A DNA stretch of 6,473 nt from the NCBI GenBank assembly GCA_027067085.1, contig JAMOMM010000481.1:1-6473 (forward strand), written 5' to 3'. The first letter of the stretch is position 1. Every line of letters starts with the position of its first letter. Under the pieces are notes generated by a model. It had not been told where the DNA came from. It saw nothing but the letters and a program-made list of their open reading frames with translations, and made no database searches. The position numbers and the translations under genes were made by a program. This document shows positions 1 through 6,213 of this stretch, piece by piece. This stretch comes from Hyphomicrobiales bacterium. Its GTDB lineage: Bacteria > Pseudomonadota > Alphaproteobacteria > Rhizobiales > Aestuariivirgaceae.

Positions 1-695
1 CGTTTGATGGTAACTCATTTTTAAAAGCCGCACGCAGTGGACAAAAACCAAAGCGCGTTGCGTTTAGTATGGACTTAGGCATTACCCATGTGGACAGCCA
101 AGTGCGCGCTGTTCTTCAACAGGCCATCGAAACGCTGGCAAACAATGGCATCATCATCGAACAAGTACACCCTGATTTAAACGAGGCGCATGAGGTGTTT
201 GATACGCTGCGAGCGCTGGCCTTTGCCACGGGGTTGGGACCGTTTTTAAAAGATCACGGCGATAAATTAAAGCCAGAAGTAGTGTGGAATATTGAAAAGG
301 GCTTGGCATTGAGCGTTGAGGAAATCGTTCATGCCAAACAATTGCAAGCAACAATGTTTGAGCGCATGTGCAGATTTTTTGAAACCTATGACCTCTTGCT
401 TGCACCTTCAACAATTGTGCCGCCGTTTCCGATTGAAGAGCGATATGTGGAAAGCTGCGATGGGCATGTGTTTGAAAACTATTACCAATGGTTGGCCATT
501 GCTTATGCCATTACCAATGTCGCCTGCCCTGCCCTTTCGCTGCCCGCAGGTTTTACACCATCAGGCTTGCCAGTTGGTTTGCAAATTATCGGGCCGCCAC
601 GTGGTGAAGCTCAAATTCTTTCGAGTGCAAAATTATTTGAAGACATCTTAGGATATTGCCAATTGACACCCATTGATCCGCGCATCAGAATATAA
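1..695 (+). CDS. Amidase (amidase signature family), C-terminal part, 5' end outside window
   Basis: The reading frame is open from the window edge (first full codon at position 3) to TAA at 693-695, giving 230 residues. Amidase-signature enzymes hydrolyse amides to a carboxylate and ammonia and are usually about 450-500 residues, so roughly half is missing. The missing half would carry the Gly/Ser-rich signature and the Ser-cisSer-Lys triad, so catalytic competence cannot be judged. The family call rests on the C-terminal blocks: YDLLLAPSTIVPPFPIE, then NVACPALSLPAGF followed by GLPVGLQIIGPP and a closing helix (ILSSAKLFEDIL). These are the usual end of the fold. No signal peptide can be assessed. 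The ATG at 69 is an internal Met, not a start, because conserved-looking sequence precedes it in frame. The acyl-CoA synthetase gene starts 30 bp downstream on the same strand, suggesting co-transcription. Substrate unknown. A GatA-like subunit is less likely given this neighbour, but cannot be excluded. Confidence 0.9.
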   Translation, partial: FDGNSFLKAARSGQKPKRVAFSMDLGITHVDSQVRAVLQQAIETLANNGIIIEQVHPDLNEAHEVFDTLRALAFATGLGPFLKDHGDKLKPEVVWNIEKGLALSVEEIVHAKQLQATMFERMCRFFETYDLLLAPSTIVPPFPIEERYVESCDGHVFENYYQWLAIAYAITNVACPALSLPAGFTPSGLPVGLQIIGPPRGEAQILSSAKLFEDILGYCQLTPIDPRIRI

Positions 696-712
696 AAAAT
701 ACTAAATTTTCT

Positions 713-719
713 GGGAGGG
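713..719 (+). promoter_or_regulatory. Strong Shine-Dalgarno sequence of the acyl-CoA synthetase gene
   Basis: GGGAGGG lies 6 bases before the ATG at 726. An ATG at 721 is nearer, but its frame stops after five codons, so this site fixes the start at 726. The 30-bp gap after the amidase stop leaves little room for a separate promoter. Confidence 0.8.
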
Positions 720-725
720 AATGAT

Positions 726-2384
726 ATGTCAAATTTAAAGCATGGCTTAATGCAAGATTGGCCATTACTGGTTCACACCGTTTTGGACCACGCAAGCAAT
801 TGGCAGGGCGACCGTGAAGTGGTGTCGCGCTCAATTGAAGGGCCAATTCATCGGTGCACTTATAGCCAACTTAGCGTGCGCTCTAAAAAACTAGCCAGTG
901 CTGCCATGTCAGAACTTGGCATAAAGCAAGGCGATGTGATTGCCACGATGGCGTGGAACGGTTATCGCCATATGGAAATTTGGTATGGCATAATGGGCCT
1001 TGGTGCGGTGGTTCACACACTGAACCCACGCCTATTTGCCGAGCAATTGGTATACATTGCCAACCATGCTGAAGACCAATGGGTTTTTGTTGACCTGACT
1101 TTTGTGCCGATCTTTGAAGCGCTGCAAGACAAGCTGCCAACGGTCAAAGGTTACATCATTATGACCGATAAGGCCCACATGCCTGCCGATACAAAGCTTA
1201 AAAATGCCATTTGTTATGAAGATTTGTTAGAAGCTGGCAACGAGACATTTCAGTGGCCAACATTTGATGAACGTACCGCTTGTGGCATGTGTTACACATC
1301 GGGCACCACGGGCAACCCAAAGGGTGTGGTTTATACCCATCGTTCAAATGTATTGCACGCCATGGCCAGCTGCATGGGCGATGCGATGAGCTTTTCAAGC
1401 CGCGATAATATTTTACCTGTTGTGCCGATGTTTCATGCCAATGCTTGGTCATTAGCTTTTTCTGGCCCCATGTCTGGCGCCAATATGATTATGCCAGGTG
1501 CGCAAATGGATGGCGCTTCGATTTATGAATTGCTTGATGCTGAAAAAGTTTCGCTCACTGCAGCGGTGCCAACAGTATGGTTGATGCTGTTGCAATTTTT
1601 AGAAGAAAACCCAGACAAAATGCTTCCCCATCTTGAGCGGGTGATTATTGGCGGGGCGGCGTGTCCTGAATCAATGATGAAAATCTTTGAAGAAAAATAT
1701 GGTGTCAATGTTTTGCACGCTTGGGGCATGACTGAAATGAGCCCACTTGGCACCATTGGTTCACGGCGCGGCGGCATGGAAGACATGAGCGCTGCAGACT
1801 GGTGGCAAACCCAGCTTAAACAAGGCCGTCCGCCTTATAGTATTGAGATGAAAATTACCGATGAAAATGATAAAATCTTGCCGCACGATGGCAAAGCCTT
1901 TGGCCGATTAAAAGTGCGCGGGCCTGCAATTTCATCTGCTTATTTCAAAGGAGACGGGTCTGAAAATTTTGCCGATGATGGGTGGTTTGATACGGGCGAT
2001 GTCTCGACAATTGATGATAACGGTTATATGCAGATCACCGATCGAGCCAAAGACGTAATCAAATCTGGCGGCGAATGGATTTCTTCTATTGAAATTGAAA
2101 ATATTGCTGTTGGCCACCCACTGGTCGTTGAAGCGGCCGTCATTGGCCTGCCTCACCCAAAATGGGATGAACGACCATTGTTGGTGATTGTGAAGAAACC
2201 TGACTGCGAGGTTGACGGTCAAGAGTTATTAGATTTCTTACAAGGCAAGATCGCCAAATGGTGGATGCCTGATGCGGTCGCATTTGTTGATGAATTACCT
2301 CACACTGCCACGGGGAAAATCTCTAAACTTACCTTGCGCAAAACCTTTAAGGACTATGTATTGCCAACGGGCGATGCGGGTTAG
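726..2384 (+). CDS. AMP-forming acyl-CoA synthetase (fatty-acid/DmdB-AlkK-type ligase)
   Basis: This complete 552-residue cytoplasmic enzyme of the ANL superfamily activates a carboxylic acid with ATP to an acyl-adenylate and then to acyl-CoA. Visible motifs are: the phosphate-binding loop YTSGTTGNPKG (190-200); FHANAW (236-241); WGMTEMSP (333-340) with Thr336-Glu337; WFDTGD (420-425), whose Asp425 would contact the ribose; the hinge region DRAKDVIKSGGEW (439-451); and TGKISK near the C-terminus with the adenylation lysine at 531. All key residues are intact. The N-terminal half (for example LNPRLFAEQLVYIANHAED) resembles medium-chain AlkK and 3-methylmercaptopropionate ligase DmdB, both about 540-546 residues long. 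The acid substrate (medium-chain, methylmercapto- or other) is not decided by what I can see. The gene follows the amidase by 30 bp, so it may activate the acid that enzyme releases. It ends with TAG, 33 bp from the stop of the convergent c-di-GMP gene. Confidence 0.95.
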   Translation: MSNLKHGLMQDWPLLVHTVLDHASNWQGDREVVSRSIEGPIHRCTYSQLSVRSKKLASAAMSELGIKQGDVIATMAWNGYRHMEIWYGIMGLGAVVHTLNPRLFAEQLVYIANHAEDQWVFVDLTFVPIFEALQDKLPTVKGYIIMTDKAHMPADTKLKNAICYEDLLEAGNETFQWPTFDERTACGMCYTSGTTGNPKGVVYTHRSNVLHAMASCMGDAMSFSSRDNILPVVPMFHANAWSLAFSGPMSGANMIMPGAQMDGASIYELLDAEKVSLTAAVPTVWLMLLQFLEENPDKMLPHLERVIIGGAACPESMMKIFEEKYGVNVLHAWGMTEMSPLGTIGSRRGGMEDMSAADWWQTQLKQGRPPYSIEMKITDENDKILPHDGKAFGRLKVRGPAISSAYFKGDGSENFADDGWFDTGDVSTIDDNGYMQITDRAKDVIKSGGEWISSIEIENIAVGHPLVVEAAVIGLPHPKWDERPLLVIVKKPDCEVDGQELLDFLQGKIAKWWMPDAVAFVDELPHTATGKISKLTLRKTFKDYVLPTGDAG

Positions 2385-2417
2385 CAGCAGCGTTTATTTT
2401 GAATGAGATTTAAGCCT

Positions 2418-5400
2418 TTAACGGCGGCGAGGCTTTCGGCGTACGGACTTAACGGCTCGGCGCTTTGCTAGCCCATGTTTACGTGCAGGCTTTTTCTTTA
2501 CTGCTCGTTTTGCCCTTGGCTTTTTTTCGCCCATAGTTGTGACGTTTTTCTTTGGCTCATCTAAGTCGCGTTCTAAAACCTTCTCATCCTTTAAAGGCTC
2601 AGCGCTCTTTTTGGTATCAGGTCTATCTTTCGTATCAGAAGGCTTAGCCCGTTTTGGCAAATTAATGCGCGGCTGAACGGGCTTTTCTTGGTTCGTTGGT
2701 TCATCTTCAGCTTCGCGGGTATCAACTTCAACTTTTTCTATACTGGCGCGTGGTGCCATTGGAGCTGCACCCACTAAAGGAACAGAAACTGGTTCTGGTG
2801 TGATGTCTTCTTGTTGACTTTTCAAAGCGCCTTTAGGTTGTGGTGCGTCTTCATCTAAAGGGGCAGACGATATTAAATCAACACTATCAGCTGTTGGTGT
2901 TTCAATAGGTGGATACACCAATAGGTCAGGTGTTGGTACTATACCGCCATCGGTGGCTGGCGTATCTTGGGTTTGCACATCTTGCGCAGGCACATCGTGG
3001 AGAGCGTCTTGGCCTTCTAAAACAGCATCATATACATCTTCGCTTTCAGGTGTCCAAGGTTCAAGCGGTTCTTCTAGGGATTGCAATTCTTCTACGTCTG
3101 CGGCTTGTTCTTCGCGACTTGGCATTGCTGACTGAATTTTTTCTTTTTCAACTTCTTTACCGAGCAAGCGATCCCACAACTGCGCTAAAGTTGATTTATC
3201 AGATGTATAGGGAAGCCCGCCTAATGCTTCAATGACGCGTTCTTTTGAAACAGGTTCTCCAATAAAGAAACCTTGGGCATAGTCGCAACCACGCAGCCGC
3301 AACCGCTCTTCTTGCTCAAGCGTTTCCACGCCTTCTGCGACAACATTAAGGTTTAAATTATGGGCTAAGTGGGTGATCGCGTCAAAAATAATTGTGGCAC
3401 GCTCATCAACACCATCGTCTTCAAGAAAAGCGCGATCTATCTTCAAGGTGTCAAAGGGTAAACGACGTAAATTGGCAAGGGCTGAATACCCCGTGCCAAA
3501 ATCATCACATGCTAACCCCACGCCCAAACCAACGGCATGCTCTAAAACTTTTCCGGAAAGTTCAGGGTTTTGCATGACCAAAGTTTCAGTCAATTCAAGC
3601 TTTAACGTGCCAGGCACAATGTCTTCGCGGGCCAGCAGTGCGCGTAAATCACTAACCAACTCATAATTTAATAACTGGGCAGATGACACATTTACCGCAA
3701 CAAATAGCGGATCAGACGGCCGAAAAGCCCGTTGCCAAACACCAAGCTGACGGGCTGCTTCATTCAGCACATAACGACCAACTTCTTTAATAATTCCAGT
3801 TTCTTCGGCCATAGCAATAAATGCGTCTGGCGATAATAAGCCGCGTGTTGGGTGCCGCCAGCGAACCAATGCTTCAAAGCCAGCCAATTCATCATCAACC
3901 AAACGCTTGATAGGCTGATAAAGGACTTCGATCTCGCCACGATCAATTGCGCGACGCAAATCATTTTCAAGGGCAACTAAATTTGAGCGGTCATCAAGCA
4001 TGGCTGGATTGTAAAACTCAATGTGATCTTTGCCTTGGCGCTTGGCTTCATACAGCGCAATTTCTGCATTCTTAATCAGCCCTTCAGGTGGCGCATTAAA
4101 GTGTTCAATTTGAGCCACACCGATACTAGCCGTTAAGAAAATTTCGCGTGGGCGCACGTTAATTGGCATTGCAATAATCTGGCGAATACTATCGGCAACG
4201 GAAATAATTTCGCGCTCTGGTGTATCGCCATTAAAAATGATTCCAAACTGATCGCCCGCCAACCTCGCCAAGGTATCATCTGGCCCGATCATACGAGCCA
4301 AGCGATTGGCCGTTACATTCAACAGGCTGTCGCCAACTTCATGGCCAAGTCCATCATTGACGTTTTTAAAGCGATCAAGATCAATCACTAAAACAAACAA
4401 TTCACTTGAACCAGTGGTGCCACAACGACGCATGGCGCGCTCTAAACGATCATAAAATAATGCTTTGTTTGGCAAACCCGTCACGCGGTCGCGAACAGCA
4501 TCAGCTAAGATGCAATCTTCGGCGCGTTTAACTGCGGTAACATCGGTTAACGTCCCAATCAAACGAGATGCAATCAAATCTTCATCAAGAATTGCCCGCG
4601 CGCGTAGTAAGAACCAGCGATAACTACCATCAGCGCGGCGCAAACGAAACTGTTGTGAAAATGCCCCCTTGCCGCGCCGCTCTGCTGCTTCAACTGTCGC
4701 AACATAAGCCCCGCGATCAGCAGGGTGAATAATGTCGATCCAGGTGTTCAAATTTGTGCCACCCATAGATCCTGCTTGCAGCCCCAAAGCGCGTTCAAGC
4801 TCTGGCCCAATATACAAAAGCTCATGGCCAATTTGCCAATCCCAAACAGATTGCTCAGACCCTGCCAGCGCCAATGCTCGCCGGCCTGAGTCTTCTAAAA
4901 ACCGCCGCGAAGCCATGGAACGCCCAAAGGCTAATTGAGCAACCGTAAAACCAATGGTCACGAGAATCAAAACCACGCCAGCAGCAATAACGGGCGCAAT
5001 GGCATCCTTCTCAACTTTTCCAAGCACCCCATATGCAGCAACCAATGTCCAAATTGCCAAGACTATCCACACCAACAATGATGTACGGGCGCGGTTTTTC
5101 TGTTGTCGATACAAAGACACCGCAACGGCCAGAGCCAATAAAACGGCAATTACAAATACAATTCGAATGAGACCAAGGGCAATGTTTGGCGCTGCAAAAC
5201 CAAAGCCGATCAAACCAACGCCAGAAAATGCTAAAATCCACATTATGACATTAGCGATGCGAGCATGCTTTGAAAGTTCCAAGAATGTAATAAATGTTAG
5301 GGCAAGGCCAATGAGCATTAACCCCTCAATGACAACGCGGCTTAGGAGTTCATTTTGATCGGTCGCAATGCTCGCGGGTAAAGCAGACATAAACCCAGCA

Positions 5401-6095
5401 TTAAGGAATAAAAAACCGATCAGTGACCAAGCAAACAAACCAGCCGCTGGAAACACCGCAACGGGACGGATGATAAATAGCGATAAAATACCCACGCCTA
5501 GTAAAACTGATATTCCCAAAATCACGCCGTTAAAGAACGAGACTTGGCTTTGTTGTTGGTCAAATTTATTTCGGTGCCAGAGCGATACTTGGTTAAGAGA
5601 GCTTTGCGTTAATTCAATTGCATATGACACGGTTTGCCCTGGTGCCAAAGAAATTGCATAGGCTTGGCTGTGGCGAACGCCAAGTTGAGTTGGCGCTGCA
5701 CCTGTGCTTGCTCTGACTTGGATCAGCTTTTTACGTGGACCGAGTGGCCAAATAATACCAGAGCGTTCAAACCCTTGCTTGGGAACGACAATGGCATAGT
5801 CTCTGTTAATACCCGATGGGTTCGTCAGTGTAAAAATGGCCCATCGATAAGGCGCTTTGAGCCCTTTTGCTGTGAGAGGCATGCGTACTTTTTGACCCGA
5901 AGTATCAGCAAGAACATCGATAGAAATGGTTTTACTATCACTGTCTACAGCTTGCATCGCGGTCAAAAGGTCAATGCTTTGGCCTTGGAAGTTTCCTGCT
6001 ACAATGCGCTCAGCTGCGCTTGGCATGGCAAAACTCGCCAACACCAACATTGTTATCAATAGACCTATAACCTTACGCATTCGCGCCATAGACAT
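2418..6095 (-). CDS. 7TMR-DISM/PAS/GGDEF/EAL membrane c-di-GMP phosphodiesterase with long charged C-terminal tail
   Basis: This 1225-residue inner-membrane protein probably degrades c-di-GMP in response to a periplasmic signal. Residues 1-28 are a signal peptide (basic RMRK, hydrophobic core, PSAA before Glu29). Residues 29-185 look like the beta-rich sensor domain of 7TMR-DISM receptors (TLTNPS, then ISLAPGQTVSYAIEL). Seven hydrophobic helices follow: about 186-209, 212-237, 253-273, 280-299, 302-329, 338-356 and 365-390. Next come a PAS domain (405-520, with DGSYRWFLLRA), GGDEF (533-697) and EAL (707-960). The GGDEF signature is AGDQF (613-617) and the inhibitory RxxD is absent (Gly604), so cyclase activity is doubtful. 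EAL keeps Glu741, Asn802, Glu834, Asp864-Asp865, Lys885, Glu921 and Gln941, so it should be active. Residues 961-1225 form a charged, apparently disordered tail. Met3 or Met6 are alternative starts, and the Shine-Dalgarno (GAG or GGA) is weak for each. A CtrA-like site lies about 80 bp upstream. Confidence 0.95.
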   Translation of the reverse strand: MSMARMRKVIGLLITMLVLASFAMPSAAERIVAGNFQGQSIDLLTAMQAVDSDSKTISIDVLADTSGQKVRMPLTAKGLKAPYRWAIFTLTNPSGINRDYAIVVPKQGFERSGIIWPLGPRKKLIQVRASTGAAPTQLGVRHSQAYAISLAPGQTVSYAIELTQSSLNQVSLWHRNKFDQQQSQVSFFNGVILGISVLLGVGILSLFIIRPVAVFPAAGLFAWSLIGFLFLNAGFMSALPASIATDQNELLSRVVIEGLMLIGLALTFITFLELSKHARIANVIMWILAFSGVGLIGFGFAAPNIALGLIRIVFVIAVLLALAVAVSLYRQQKNRARTSLLVWIVLAIWTLVAAYGVLGKVEKDAIAPVIAAGVVLILVTIGFTVAQLAFGRSMASRRFLEDSGRRALALAGSEQSVWDWQIGHELLYIGPELERALGLQAGSMGGTNLNTWIDIIHPADRGAYVATVEAAERRGKGAFSQQFRLRRADGSYRWFLLRARAILDEDLIASRLIGTLTDVTAVKRAEDCILADAVRDRVTGLPNKALFYDRLERAMRRCGTTGSSELFVLVIDLDRFKNVNDGLGHEVGDSLLNVTANRLARMIGPDDTLARLAGDQFGIIFNGDTPEREIISVADSIRQIIAMPINVRPREIFLTASIGVAQIEHFNAPPEGLIKNAEIALYEAKRQGKDHIEFYNPAMLDDRSNLVALENDLRRAIDRGEIEVLYQPIKRLVDDELAGFEALVRWRHPTRGLLSPDAFIAMAEETGIIKEVGRYVLNEAARQLGVWQRAFRPSDPLFVAVNVSSAQLLNYELVSDLRALLAREDIVPGTLKLELTETLVMQNPELSGKVLEHAVGLGVGLACDDFGTGYSALANLRRLPFDTLKIDRAFLEDDGVDERATIIFDAITHLAHNLNLNVVAEGVETLEQEERLRLRGCDYAQGFFIGEPVSKERVIEALGGLPYTSDKSTLAQLWDRLLGKEVEKEKIQSAMPSREEQAADVEELQSLEEPLEPWTPESEDVYDAVLEGQDALHDVPAQDVQTQDTPATDGGIVPTPDLLVYPPIETPTADSVDLISSAPLDEDAPQPKGALKSQQEDITPEPVSVPLVGAAPMAPRASIEKVEVDTREAEDEPTNQEKPVQPRINLPKRAKPSDTKDRPDTKKSAEPLKDEKVLERDLDEPKKNVTTMGEKKPRAKRAVKKKPARKHGLAKRRAVKSVRRKPRRR
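2421..3215 (-). other. Low-complexity acidic-to-basic C-terminal tail of the c-di-GMP phosphodiesterase
   Basis: This segment encodes residues 961-1225, after the EAL domain. Residues about 981-1135 are rich in Glu, Asp, Pro, Gln and Ser with few aromatics. Residues 1140-1190 mix Lys, Asp and Pro. The last 35 residues (1191-1225, bases 2421-2525) contain 20 Lys or Arg and no acidic residue, with repeated elements KKP and RAVK (AKRAVK, then AKRRAVK) and the ending RRKPRRR. No folded domain is recognisable. The frame is continuous with the EAL domain and shows no sign of a frameshift. Disorder is inferred from composition, not computed. Function unknown; binding to nucleic acid, ribosomes or anionic lipid would suit the basic end. 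Confidence 0.8.
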
Positions 6096-6098
6096 TCC

Positions 6099-6103
6099 GA
6101 CTC
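6099..6103. promoter_or_regulatory. GANTC site (possible CcrM methylation site) beside the c-di-GMP gene start
   Basis: GACTC on the plus strand (GAGTC on the coding strand) ends 3 bases before the start codon at 6095 and overlaps the weak Shine-Dalgarno region. In most alphaproteobacteria GANTC is methylated by CcrM, and methylation can influence promoters through GcrA. A five-base motif with one free position is expected by chance about once per 256 bp, so this is suggestive only because it shares the intergenic gap with a CtrA-like site. Confidence 0.3.
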
Positions 6104-6175
6104 AAAAAGCGCCCCCGCTTCTGGCTTGTTTATATCGCACTTAGCTTACGGGAAAAAGTGATCAGACAAAACTCT

Positions 6176-6191
6176 TTAACCTTTGGTTAAC
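6176..6191 (-). promoter_or_regulatory. Putative CtrA-binding site (TTAA-N7-TTAA-C) upstream of the c-di-GMP gene
   Basis: The plus strand reads TTAACCTTTGGTTAAC, an exact match to the alphaproteobacterial CtrA consensus TTAA-N7-TTAAC. It is also an inverted repeat (TTAACC, ttt, GGTTAA), so it reads as TTAA-N7-TTAA from either strand. A further TTAAC half-site lies at 6201-6205. The site sits in the 118-bp gap between the GNAT stop and the c-di-GMP gene, about 80 bp before that gene's ATG, so the c-di-GMP gene is the only gene it could drive from this gap. I could not place a convincing -35/-10 pair. TATAAA at 6134-6129 on the minus strand is a possible -10 but lacks a good partner. Whether CtrA would activate or repress is unknown. 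Confidence 0.45.
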
Positions 6192-6213
6192 CACATGTTT
6201 TTAACGCCAACAG

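Noticed and set aside
69..71. ATG at 69 as the start of the amidase
   Set aside because: The frame is open upstream to the window edge and the resulting protein would lack the whole catalytic half, so the true start is outside the window.
316..651. Second plus-strand frame of 111 codons inside the amidase
   Set aside because: It overlaps the amidase in another frame, whose protein carries clear family motifs; no independent support.
735..750. TTAA-N8-TTAA at the start of the acyl-CoA synthetase gene as a second CtrA site
   Set aside because: The spacing is 8 rather than 7 bases and it is inside the coding sequence just after the start codon.
2385..2435. Possible bidirectional terminator between the convergent genes (AAGCC at 2412-2416 and GGCTT at 2431-2435)
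   Set aside because: Only five base pairs around a 14-base loop, no T-run afterwards, and one arm lies inside the coding sequence of the c-di-GMP gene.
2909..3235. Plus-strand open frame of 108 codons opposite the charged tail
   Set aside because: It is an antisense shadow with no family resemblance; the opposite frame continues directly from a clear EAL domain.
5634..6062. Open frame of 142 codons on the plus strand, and a 134-codon one at 4954-5358
   Set aside because: Both run antisense to the membrane and periplasmic part of the c-di-GMP gene, have no recognisable domain or good Shine-Dalgarno, and their composition is what the complementary strand of hydrophobic coding sequence would give.
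6129..6169. Sigma-70-type promoter for the c-di-GMP gene (TTGTCT at 6169-6164 and TATAAA at 6134-6129, minus strand)
   Set aside because: The spacing between the two boxes is about 29 bases, far from the usual 17, and neither has a good partner at the correct distance.
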